Source: Planctomycetota bacterium (GTDB lineage Bacteria > Planctomycetota > Phycisphaerae > UBA1845 > PWPN01). Taken from it: a DNA stretch of 6,488 nucleotides. The translations under genes and the position numbers were made by a program. The notes beneath the pieces are model-generated. The model searched no databases, was not told where the DNA came from, and worked only from the letters and a program-made list of their open reading frames with translations. Positions 1 to 6,273 of this stretch are shown piece after piece. Where the stretch lies: positions 1 to 6,488 of the forward strand of contig JACQVT010000865.1 of the NCBI GenBank assembly GCA_016209665.1, read 5' to 3'. Within the stretch, counting starts at the first letter, position 1. The number at the start of each line of letters is the position of its first letter.

Positions 1-9
1 GCCTTGAGG

Positions 10-40
10 AATCCAAAATCGGCAATCGCAAATCCAAAAT
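10..40. repeat. Short direct repeat, AATCCAAAAT x2
   Basis: The 10-mer AATCCAAAAT occurs at 10-19 and again at 31-40, a period of 21 bases. The unit between them (CGGCAATCGCA) contains a related AATC core. The stretch is AT-richer than everything around it and codes for nothing convincing. I have a general impression that similar AATCCAAAAT/GGCAATCGC strings recur between genes in planctomycete genomes, but this rests on memory and was not searched. It may be the edge of a longer array lying off the left end. Function unknown. Confidence 0.5.
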
Positions 41-62
41 GGGGACGCGGGGACCTCGCCAA

Positions 63-93
63 GCCCACCGGCTGCGTCCGGTGGGCCGCTTTT
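63..93 (+). terminator. Probable intrinsic terminator, rightward
   Basis: GCCCACCGG (63-71) and CCGGTGGGC (78-86) form a perfect 9-bp GC-rich stem around the 6-base loop CTGCGT. It is followed on the plus strand by CGCTTTTC, a short T run. This is the layout of a Rho-independent terminator for a plus-strand gene ending left of the window, which would converge on the minus-strand sulfatase. Read on the other strand there is no T tract, so it is unlikely to serve the sulfatase in the same way. The T run is short, so efficiency is uncertain. Confidence 0.5.
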
Positions 94-94
94 C

Positions 95-170
95 GGGGGG
101 CGGGCATCCTTGCCCGCCGTCCCCGGGGCCAGTGGTCAAGTAGGAAGGCGGGCAGGGATGCCCGCCCCCC
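95..170. repeat. Inverted pair of REP-like hairpins
   Basis: Two 24-base arms (95-118 and 147-170) are inverted copies of each other with one mismatch, separated by a 28-base spacer. Each arm is also a hairpin on its own: GCGGGCA and TGCCCGC pair as a perfect 7-bp stem around a 4-base loop (TCCT at 107-110, GGGA at 155-158). This nested arrangement of hairpins inside an inverted pair is what paired REP/BIME elements look like. The pair starts 12 bases past the sulfatase stop codon. In the sulfatase transcript it could protect the 3' end or slow polymerase, but no U tract follows, so it is not a textbook terminator. A diverged single arm of the same family lies at 6161-6184. Confidence 0.7.
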
Positions 171-182
171 AAAACCGCTGAT

Positions 183-1745
183 TCACCGCCGCGTCGTGAA
201 CTCACCGAACTGGTGCGGCAGGCGCGATGAGTAGTCCCGCAGCGTCTTCTTCATAGCGTCCAGGCGGTCACGGTGTTTCGGGTCGCGGGTGAGGTTCTTC
301 TGCTCGTTGGGGTCGGCGTTGAGGTCGTAGAGTTGGTCCTGGTCGAAGTAGCCGGGAAACGCCTTGTCGGCACCCATCGTGTTGGACTGCTCGATCGGTT
401 CGCACCAGTGGGCGTACTTCTTGCCGGCGTCGATGAGTTTCTGGATGTCGGGCGGGTAGCGGACGGCGATGTACTTGAAACCGTCGTCGGTGACGACGGC
501 CCGCTCGGTGGTGATCTCGAGGAACACCGAGTCGCGGCGGTAGTCGCCGGTGGCCTTGAGGGCCGGCACGATGCTCTGGCCGTCAGTCTCGTAATCGGCG
601 GGTGGCTTGATGCCGCACATGTCGAGGATGGTGGGGGCCAGATCGACATTGGAGACGAGCTGCTCGCACACTCGGCCGGGGGGGATCACGCCCTTCCAGC
701 GGGCCAGCATGAAGGTCCGGGCCCCGCCATCGTAACAGCAGAACTTGCCGTTTCGGCCGTTGTCGCTGGCGAGCAAGACGGCGGTGTTGTCGGCGATGCC
801 GAGTTCCTCGAGCTTGCGGAGAATGGCGCCGACGTGCGCATCCAGCCAGACGGCGGCGGCCTGCCGCGGTTCGAGCCCTCCCGTTTGCTTCAGCATCTCC
901 TGCCGCGTCGGGGCTGCCGCCGGCGGCGTGTCGAGGTAGCCCAGCGTCGAGATGCGGGGGTCGCTGCGGAGCGAGTCGGTCGCGGGCGGAGCGTGCGTGA
1001 GGGTGGGGGCGACGTACAGGAAGAACGGCCGGCTGTGGTTCTGCTCGATGAACTCGAGGGCTCCCTCGGCGACCCATTCCATGTTGTGCTGCTGGAGAAT
1101 TTTGGGGAGCCAGAACATCGGAGGCGGATTCTTGCCGCCCGCGCCGGGATTGAGCGCATACAGGCTGGAGACGTAGTCGAACCCGCATCTGCGGATGGAC
1201 TCGACGGCCTTGTCGTAGTTGGCCCGCAGGGTTTGTTTGATGGCCGGGTCGTTCGGATCGGCGTCGATGGGCATCTCGGCCGGCTCCTCGTCGATGCCGA
1301 TGTGCCACTTGCCGGCCAGGCCGGTGACGTAGCCGCCCGCTTGCAGCACCTGGGGCAGAATCCTCTCGCCGACCACGCCGGCCTCCCAGCCGATGTTGAT
1401 CGGTCCGCCGGGCGGGCACTTTTGCTGCTGGCGGCTGCTGCGGCTGGCGTAGCGGCCGGAGATCACGTTGTAGCGGCTGGGCGTGCAGACCGGCGAGGCG
1501 GCATAAAACCGGGTGAACCTCATGCCGTCGCGGGCGAGGCTGTCCATGTGGGGCGTCTTGACCGCACCGCCGTAACAGCCGAGCTGATCGCGGTCCTGGT
1601 CGTCGGTGTAGATGACGATGACGTTGGGGCGGGCCGGACGGTTCGACGCTGGCTGACCGAGTAAGGCGGACACGGAAGCGAACAGGCTGGCGGCGCCGAC
1701 CATCAGCGGTCGGGCGAATCCGGTAGTGCTCACGGGCTCGGTCAT
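183..1745 (-). CDS. Secreted formylglycine-dependent sulfatase
   Basis: A 520-residue member of the type I (S1, alkaline-phosphatase-fold) sulfatases, which hydrolyse sulfate esters, often on polysaccharides in planctomycetes. The N-terminus has a hydrophobic stretch at about residues 13-29, suggesting export. The mature part opens with the typical RPNVIVIYTDDQ (metal ligands Asp48 and Asp49). The CTPSR motif at 87-91 is the C-x-P-S-R signature whose Cys87 is converted to formylglycine by a maturase that is not in this window. Further family landmarks are GKWH (145-148), the His in LTHAPP (251), SDNG (327-330, Asp328 and Asn329) and Lys334. The length is normal and the catalytic set complete. 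The ATG at 1745 has no clear Shine-Dalgarno; Met15 has none either, so the start is less certain than the body. The 83-base gap to the upstream FG-GAP gene shows no obvious terminator, so co-transcription is possible. The substrate cannot be read from sequence alone. Confidence 0.93.
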   Translation of the reverse strand: MTEPVSTTGFARPLMVGAASLFASVSALLGQPASNRPARPNVIVIYTDDQDRDQLGCYGGAVKTPHMDSLARDGMRFTRFYAASPVCTPSRYNVISGRYASRSSRQQQKCPPGGPINIGWEAGVVGERILPQVLQAGGYVTGLAGKWHIGIDEEPAEMPIDADPNDPAIKQTLRANYDKAVESIRRCGFDYVSSLYALNPGAGGKNPPPMFWLPKILQQHNMEWVAEGALEFIEQNHSRPFFLYVAPTLTHAPPATDSLRSDPRISTLGYLDTPPAAAPTRQEMLKQTGGLEPRQAAAVWLDAHVGAILRKLEELGIADNTAVLLASDNGRNGKFCCYDGGARTFMLARWKGVIPPGRVCEQLVSNVDLAPTILDMCGIKPPADYETDGQSIVPALKATGDYRRDSVFLEITTERAVVTDDGFKYIAVRYPPDIQKLIDAGKKYAHWCEPIEQSNTMGADKAFPGYFDQDQLYDLNADPNEQKNLTRDPKHRDRLDAMKKTLRDYSSRLPHQFGEFTTRR

Positions 1746-1828
1746 GCCGGTGAGCGTACAGGGTTATCGGCAAGGCGCCAACTCGACACTTCGCCCGCCC
1801 GCGGCCGGTCAACCGAATCGATTCCTGC

Positions 1829-4669
1829 TCAAGGTGCTGAGTCGAGGCAGAACACCGTACCGTCGGAGGACTGGATGACGATCTCGGCCGATCCGTCGGC
1901 GTCGAGGTCCGCGATGGCGGGCATCGACAGGTTGGACGGGGCTTTCCATTGCCACAGCACGCGGCCCTGGCTGTGATCGCCGGTGACGGCGATCAGGGAC
2001 TCGCCGGCGGAGTAGAGGATCTCGTCGCCGCCGACACCATCGATGTTGGCGGCGCTGACGCGGGAGCCGGTGGGTGTCGGGGCCGGCAGCGACCAGCGCA
2101 GTCGGCCGTTCGCGGCGCTCATGACGCGGAGGCTGTCGCCGTAGCCGGCCGAGGCGATCTCGAACGTGCCATCACCGTCGACGTCGGCCAGGGCCTGTCG
2201 AATCGAGGTATTGTCCTCCGCGTTGCCGGCGCCGGCGGTGGTGGGAAAGTCGTCGCGGCCGGCGCCGTGCCAGATCGGCTCGCCGGCGGCGTCGAGCAAG
2301 GCGAGGATGTAGGGTGAATCGAGCAGGATCTGCCTGCCGCCGGTGGCGATGAACGGCCAGACCATCGGTTCCCCATACGCGGCCCAGGCGGGCAGCCTCT
2401 TGCGGTTGGCCAGATCGTGGCCTCGCTTGATCTCGCCGGTGCGGCCGTCGGCGATCCAGAAGCAGACTGGGTAAAGCGAGACGATCTCGTCCAGGCCGTC
2501 GCCGTCGAGGTCCGCGACGGCGGGTGGGATGCCGGCGTAGCCCCACTGGAATTCGTTGCGCACGATCGCCTTGCGCTGCGTCCAGACGATCTTGCCCGTA
2601 CGGCCGTCGAGCAGATGGCCGAAGTCCGAATGCATGGGACCGGTGCGCACGTTGACGAACAGATCGAGCTGATGGGGCCGCCGGAAGTGGCCGGGCCACC
2701 AGTACGTGAGCGCGCTGAGGTTCCACACCGGCGGTCCGCCGGCGATCTCGGCGAACGAGGACTCCCAATAAATGCTGCCGTCGTGGCGGAAGGCGACGAG
2801 GACGGCCTCGCCCGCCGGGCCGGGTCGGGCGGCGATGATCTCGCAACCGCCGTCGCCGTCAAGGTCGGCGGCGAGCAGGCCGAGTCGCCGGCCGCCGTCG
2901 GTCATGCCGCGTGCGGAGCGTTGCCAGACTTCTGTGGGCGCCCGGCCCGGCGCGGTCGGCGGTTCGAGGGCGAGGATCTGGCCGGCGGGCGCTTCGATGA
3001 CGACGGTCATCGGTCCGCCGGGTTTGAGCCGGGCGGCGATGGGCGTCGACAGGGTGATGCCGAGCGGCCGTCGCTCGATCGTCCGGACTTGTGCGTCGCG
3101 ACCCGTCAGCACGGGCGATGCGCGGGTGGGCAGGCGCAGTCGCACCAACGCCGCCGGGCCGCGAGCGTCCGGGGGCTCGGCCAGCGCGATCGGCTCCAAC
3201 TCGTCGGGCAAGCCTGAAACAGTCCATATCGGATCGAACGTGCCGCCGGTGGACCAGCGGCTCGACATCAGCGTGGTCCTCGGGGTGGTGTCGGCCGTCC
3301 CGGTGTGTTGCATCCACATCGCGGCCGGTCGGTTCGTCTGTTTCTCCTGGGTGACCAACACATGTTTCATGCCCTGTGTCGCGCCGGTGGACCAGGTGAC
3401 ACCCATCGTCGGCAGGTCGGCGGCGGCCCAGGCCGCGTGGTCGGCGGACCACAGCGTCCTCGGCTCGCCGGATCGAGCGCTGACCAGCTCGATCCGGCCC
3501 CAGGTCGGCACGAGAACGCCGCGCGTACCCACCGTGAACAGTTCGGCCAGACCGTCGCCGTCGACGTCGGCCGTGCCTTGCAGGTAGCGCCGTGGCAGGT
3601 CGCAGATCGTCCGGCCCGTGCCGGCGTCGAGGACCACGACGTGCCACTGCCCGTCGGCGATGTCGTTGAACATGTTGAGGGCGATCTCGAGGTGTCGATC
3701 GTTCGGATCGCCCTTTACGCGCGACGCGACTTCGTCGCTCTTGGACGCTTCGCGTCCGGTCGCGTGTAAAGGGTCGCCGACGGCGTTGACGACGGGGCGC
3801 GGGCCGACCTGCGGCCACTTGCTGCGGTCGTCGATGTTCGGCCCGATGTCGCGCCGCCAGCGAACGGACAGGCGCTGGGCCTCAGGCTTGGTGCGGTCGT
3901 AGTTGAGCACGTCGATGTGACTCTGGAAGTCGCCGATGGTGACCAGCTCCGGCCGGTCGTCGCCGTCGATGTCGACGATGCCGAACCAGCCGTAGGCCCG
4001 GCTGTGGTGATAACGCAGCTCGGTCTCCTTGCGCCCGGTGGTGCCCTCGTAGATCATGACGCGGTAGTGGGCGGCGACGCAGATCTCCTGCACACCGTCG
4101 CCGTCGATGTCGTTGACGACGTCGAGCGGCATGAAGATCGTGTCCTCGGGCGGGTCGGATCGCCAGACCATCCGCGGGTGGTCGGCGCCCTGGTCGTAGG
4201 CGAACAACTGGAGCCGGCAGATTTTCTGGTCGGTCCAGGTGTGGCTCCAGGCCGTCCGCTGCAGGCCCTTCACGTCGGGTAGGACCTTGGCCCAGCGCTG
4301 GTGATGATCCTCGGGCGCGGGCCGCAACGTGCCGCTGCCGTCGATGTCGCGCATGGCCGGCCCGGGCAGCGGGATGCCGGGTGGGGCGGTGCCGGCAGGG
4401 GCACTCGCGGAGTGCTCGCCGATGGCCATCCGTGAATCGCCGCGGACGGGGTCCACCTCGAGCACCAGTTCCTGACCGGCGGTGTTGTACTGCCAGCTCA
4501 CATGTGGCTTGATGATCGCACCCTTCAGCGACGATCGTGACGTGAGCGCCCCGTCGTGGGCGTAGCGAGGCCAGTCATCGGCCGGTGCGGACGCGGCGGT
4601 CTCGCCGCGAACCGCCGATGCCAACAGCAGCACAACGCACGTCACGGTTCGGCGAATCATCCATTTCAT
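1829..4669 (-). CDS. Secreted FG-GAP/VCBS repeat beta-propeller protein
   Basis: A 946-residue exported protein. Residues 1-22 form a signal peptide (MKWMIRR, then a VVLLLASA core, cleavage likely after Gly22). The mature N-terminus, DDWPRYAHDGALTSRS, resembles the opening blade of PQQ-like propellers. Nine D-x-D-G calcium-binding loops of FG-GAP/VCBS type follow at about residues 108, 187, 233, 368, 602, 720, 829, 875 and 921, most with the full DxDGDGxxEI form; those at 108 (DIDGSG) and 875 (NIDGVG) are degenerate. Such proteins fold as integrin-like propellers and usually bind ligands or surfaces; no catalytic motif is evident. The start at 4669 is chosen because AGAGGGG lies 7 bases upstream and a signal peptide follows at once. 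An in-frame ATG at 4762 would add 31 residues, partly encoded by a palindromic repeat. Residues 301-322 come from an inserted palindromic element. The sulfatase follows 83 bases downstream in the same direction, suggesting a shared role in polysaccharide handling. Confidence 0.88.
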   Translation of the reverse strand: MKWMIRRTVTCVVLLLASAVRGETAASAPADDWPRYAHDGALTSRSSLKGAIIKPHVSWQYNTAGQELVLEVDPVRGDSRMAIGEHSASAPAGTAPPGIPLPGPAMRDIDGSGTLRPAPEDHHQRWAKVLPDVKGLQRTAWSHTWTDQKICRLQLFAYDQGADHPRMVWRSDPPEDTIFMPLDVVNDIDGDGVQEICVAAHYRVMIYEGTTGRKETELRYHHSRAYGWFGIVDIDGDDRPELVTIGDFQSHIDVLNYDRTKPEAQRLSVRWRRDIGPNIDDRSKWPQVGPRPVVNAVGDPLHATGREASKSDEVASRVKGDPNDRHLEIALNMFNDIADGQWHVVVLDAGTGRTICDLPRRYLQGTADVDGDGLAELFTVGTRGVLVPTWGRIELVSARSGEPRTLWSADHAAWAAADLPTMGVTWSTGATQGMKHVLVTQEKQTNRPAAMWMQHTGTADTTPRTTLMSSRWSTGGTFDPIWTVSGLPDELEPIALAEPPDARGPAALVRLRLPTRASPVLTGRDAQVRTIERRPLGITLSTPIAARLKPGGPMTVVIEAPAGQILALEPPTAPGRAPTEVWQRSARGMTDGGRRLGLLAADLDGDGGCEIIAARPGPAGEAVLVAFRHDGSIYWESSFAEIAGGPPVWNLSALTYWWPGHFRRPHQLDLFVNVRTGPMHSDFGHLLDGRTGKIVWTQRKAIVRNEFQWGYAGIPPAVADLDGDGLDEIVSLYPVCFWIADGRTGEIKRGHDLANRKRLPAWAAYGEPMVWPFIATGGRQILLDSPYILALLDAAGEPIWHGAGRDDFPTTAGAGNAEDNTSIRQALADVDGDGTFEIASAGYGDSLRVMSAANGRLRWSLPAPTPTGSRVSAANIDGVGGDEILYSAGESLIAVTGDHSQGRVLWQWKAPSNLSMPAIADLDADGSAEIVIQSSDGTVFCLDSAP
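3711..3773 (-). repeat. In-frame palindromic element inside the FG-GAP gene
   Basis: The outer arms CCCTTTACGCGCGAC (3711-3725) and GTCGCGTGTAAAGGG (3759-3773) pair over 15 positions with one G-T type mismatch. Inside them are two perfect hairpins, GCGAC-TTC-GTCGC (3726-3738) and GGACGC-TTC-GCGTCC (3743-3757), joined by TCTT and a single G. The 63 bases thus fold as a three-way junction in DNA or RNA. The flanks carry a near direct repeat, GATCGCC (3706-3712) and GGTCGCC (3772-3778), 66 bases apart. Those 66 bases equal 22 codons in frame and encode residues 301-322, a polar stretch beginning LHATGREASKS and ending in a second GDP. Removing them rejoins VGDP to NDRHLEIALN, a plausible uninterrupted sequence. 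The element is read on the minus strand as part of the protein. Confidence 0.75.
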
Positions 4670-4676
4670 GTCGATA

Positions 4677-4683
4677 CCCCTCT
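4677..4683 (-). promoter_or_regulatory. Ribosome binding site deciding the FG-GAP start
   Basis: On the minus strand AGAGGGG is followed by 7 bases and then the ATG at 4669. This is the best Shine-Dalgarno match near this gene and supports the start that begins directly with the signal peptide, rather than the longer frame opening at 4762. Confidence 0.65.
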
Positions 4684-4736
4684 GCTCGGTCTGCTGGCCC
4701 TCGTAGCCGTTTGCGGGTCTCGATCCGAAGTCAATA

Positions 4737-4806
4737 GCCACGAAAAGGCACAAAAAGCACAAAAGAAGGCTTGCTATTGCTTGCGCATTCTGTGCGTTTT
4801 AGTGGC
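4737..4806. repeat. Imperfect 70-base palindrome between genes
   Basis: The left arm, starting GCCACGAAAAGGCACAAAAA at 4737, and the right arm, ending GTGCGTTTTAGTGGC at 4806, are imperfect inverted copies. Over about 28 bases most positions pair, with GCCAC, AAAA and GCACA conserved in both. The centre (about 4765-4778) is GAAGGCTTGCTATT. The element sits in the 207 bases between the DAHP synthase stop (4877) and the FG-GAP start (4669), about 68 bases ahead of the latter. It is much more AT-rich than its surroundings, with A runs in three phases (AAAAGGCAC, AAAAAGCAC, AAAAG). It could form a hairpin in the leader RNA or attenuate read-through from the DAHP synthase gene. The rest of the gap shows a TTGACT at about 4729-4734 on the minus strand without a good -10, so no promoter is called. 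Confidence 0.55.
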
Positions 4807-4876
4807 TCGATTTCTTTCCTGTAACCATCATGCACGACTGCCTGGTGGCAAAGGTACCCAGAAAACCTGTACCCGG

Positions 4877-6016
4877 CTACTCGCGCCCGAGTTTCTCGTG
4901 CGTGTGGCGGAGCAGTTCCTCGGTCTTCTCCCAGCCGATGCATTCGTCGGTGATGGAGACGCCGTATTTCAGCTTGGCGCGGCCGGGCTTGAACGGCTGG
5001 TTGCCCTCGCACAGGTTGCTCTCGATCAACAGACCGATGAGCGAGGCGTTGCCGTCGACCCGCTGCTGGACGACGCTCTTGAGCACCTTCTCCTGGTTCT
5101 GGAAGCTCTTGCCGGAGTTGGCGTGGCTGCAGTCGACCATGAGGTAGGGCGGCAGCTTCGCCTGGCGGAGAACGGCGACGGCCTCGGCGACCTTGTCGGG
5201 GGCATAGTTGGGGCCGGCTCGCCCGCCGCGGAGGATCAGATGTCCCCACGGGTTGCCGCGGGTGCGGATGATCGCGGTGCGGCCCTCCTCGTCGATGCCC
5301 AGGAAACTGTGCGGGTGGCGGGCGGACCGCATGGCGTCGATGGCGATCTGGAGGTTGCCCTCGGTGCCGTTCTTGTACCCGACGGGCATGGACAGGCCGC
5401 TGGCCATCTGGCGGTGTGTCTGCGACTCGATGGTGCGGGCCCCGATGGCGGCCCAGGTGATCAGGTCGGCGATGTACTGCGGCGTGATGGGGTCGAGCAT
5501 CTCGGTGGCGGCGGGCAGGCCCAGGCCGACGATCTCGAGCAGGATGCGGCGGGCCACCCGCAGTCCGGCGGTGATGTCGAACGTGTCGTCCAGGTGCGGG
5601 TCGGTGATCAGGCCCTACCAGCCGACGGTGGTGCGGGGTTTCTCGAAGTAGATGCGCATGACGATGAACAGCCGATCGCGCAGCTCGACGCTGAGGCGTT
5701 GCAGCCGCTGGGCGTATTCGAGGGCCGCCGCCTCGTCGTGGATGCTGCACGGGCCGACGACGACGAGCATTCGGCCGTCCACGCCGCTGAGGATCTGCCG
5801 GACGGTCTCGCGGCTCTCGACGACCGTGCGGTTGACGGCGGGCGTCATCGGCAGCTCGTCCCGCACGAGTACCCGTGGGGCCACGAGCGACACCGTCTTG
5901 ACGACGTTGATGTCCTGCGTCGGCTGGGGCGCGGACCAGCCGCCGCCCGGCCGCTTGGCCACCGCCGCCTCCGAACTCCCCCATCCCCCCGCTCGCTTGC
6001 GTCTTTGCTGGGTCAT
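4877..6016 (-). pseudogene. Type I DAHP synthase (AroG-type) broken by one in-frame TAG
   Basis: 3-deoxy-7-phosphoheptulonate synthase joins phosphoenolpyruvate and erythrose 4-phosphate in the first step of the shikimate pathway (cytoplasm). The frame has 380 codons including the terminal TAG, with another TAG at codon 134. On both sides the AroG family signature is complete: GPCSIHD (metal-binding Cys), YFEKPRTTVGW before the stop, then [56 protein letters not shown] (His), IESNL (Glu) and SITDECIGW (Asp). No frameshift is needed, because both halves share one frame. The start at 6016 has AGGA 7 bases upstream. About 40 residues (MTQQRRKRAGGWGSS onward, Arg/Gly/Pro-rich) precede the part that aligns with E. 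coli AroG. A GTG at 5557 could restart translation, but that product would lack the PEP-site N-terminal third. Classed as a pseudogene provisionally; sequencing error or amber suppression remain open. Confidence 0.85.
5615..5617 (-). other. In-frame amber codon at the GWKGL lysine
   Basis: The minus strand reads TGG-TAG-GGC-CTG-ATC, that is W-stop-G-L-I. The AroG family has W-K-G-L-I here (Lys105 in E. coli AroG by my count). AAG to TAG is a single base change (plus-strand T to A at 5617). The gene's own terminal codon (4877-4879) is also TAG, whereas the other two complete genes end in TGA. Confidence 0.9.
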
Positions 6017-6023
6017 CCATCCA

Positions 6024-6028
6024 TCCTG
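6024..6028 (-). promoter_or_regulatory. Ribosome binding site of the DAHP synthase
   Basis: CAGGA on the minus strand lies 7 bases ahead of the ATG at 6016, within a GATGGATG run that contains a second, out-of-frame ATG at 6020. It favours 6016 over the in-frame ATG at 6058, which would prepend MACSRCVHDRQDGW. Confidence 0.5.
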
Positions 6029-6056
6029 CCGGTCATGAACACACCGTGAACACGCC

Positions 6057-6085
6057 ACAATAGCGAATCACGTCGCCCGAACCAA
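6057..6085 (-). promoter_or_regulatory. Candidate sigma70-like promoter for the DAHP synthase
   Basis: On the minus strand TTGGTT (6085-6080) is followed after exactly 17 bases by TATTGT (6062-6057), about 40 bases ahead of the ATG at 6016. The -10 matches the consensus at four of six positions and the -35 at three of six. Spacing and location are good, sequence match only fair, and planctomycete promoters are poorly defined. Confidence 0.3.
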
Positions 6086-6088
6086 GCG

Positions 6089-6119
6089 TCGCGAGACACG
6101 ATTCGTCCTCGGCTCGCGA
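6089..6119. promoter_or_regulatory. Inverted repeat in the divergent intergenic region
   Basis: TCGCGAG (6089-6095) and CTCGCGA (6113-6119) are perfect inverted copies 17 bases apart, just upstream of the candidate minus-strand promoter and inside the 257-base region between the two divergent genes. A further pair, CGAATC (6064-6069) and GATTCG (6100-6105), straddles the candidate -35. Either could be an operator, but in DNA this GC-rich 6-7 base palindromes arise easily by chance. No convincing promoter for the plus-strand gene was seen. Confidence 0.25.
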
Positions 6120-6160
6120 AGAGTGTAGCGGTTGCCTACGACGGAGCATGGTCGGTCTTT

Positions 6161-6184
6161 GGGGGGCGGGCATTCCTGCCAGCC
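6161..6184. repeat. Single diverged REP-like arm
   Basis: This 24-base segment matches the left arm at 95-118 in 21 of 24 positions, and the reverse complement of the right arm at 147-170 in 22 of 24. The hairpin is weakened, since GCGGGCA faces TGCCAGC. No partner arm is found nearby, so this looks like a solitary or decayed copy, about 90 bases ahead of the plus-strand gene at 6274. It shows that the repeat family is dispersed rather than local to the sulfatase. Confidence 0.6.
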
Positions 6185-6273
6185 TCTTGCTTTTGCCGGA
6201 GGTGGAAAAGGGCTCGGGAATCGAGGAGGATGGACGCGAGCGGAACCGCAGGCCCGGTCGCTCGGAGTCACCT

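Noticed and set aside
4..234. 76-codon plus-strand frame at the left edge
   Set aside because: Made of the direct repeat, the terminator hairpin and the REP-like arms, and it overlaps the sulfatase C-terminus.
273..1664. 463-codon open frame on the plus strand
   Set aside because: Lies entirely antisense to the sulfatase, which has complete family motifs. Its translation is Gly/Val/Asp/Arg-rich without motifs, typical of antisense frames in GC-rich DNA.
3711..3773. tRNA or structured RNA gene at the three-way-junction element
   Set aside because: The fold is cloverleaf-like, but there is no T-loop GTTCRA, anticodon arm of standard size or CCA end, and the bases are translated as part of an uninterrupted protein frame.
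4670..4762. 31-residue N-terminal extension of the FG-GAP protein
   Set aside because: Its first residues come from the 4737-4806 palindrome, and it would bury the signal peptide. The ATG at 4669 has its own Shine-Dalgarno.
5558..5617. Frameshift or programmed frameshift in the DAHP synthase
   Set aside because: The sequence before and after the stop is in the same frame, and the family alignment continues without a missing residue other than the Lys.
4877..6016. Genome-wide amber recoding
   Set aside because: The same gene ends in TAG at the family's normal C-terminus, so TAG appears to act as a stop here.
4731..6020. 429-codon minus-strand frame overlapping the DAHP synthase without a stop
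   Set aside because: Out of frame with the AroG motifs. The translation is Arg/Pro/Gly/His-rich and low in complexity, and it also runs through the intergenic palindrome.
4556..6049. 497-codon open frame on the plus strand
   Set aside because: Antisense to the DAHP synthase and to the start of the FG-GAP gene, crossing the palindromic repeat. Its low-complexity Val/Gly/Asp composition mirrors the sense gene.
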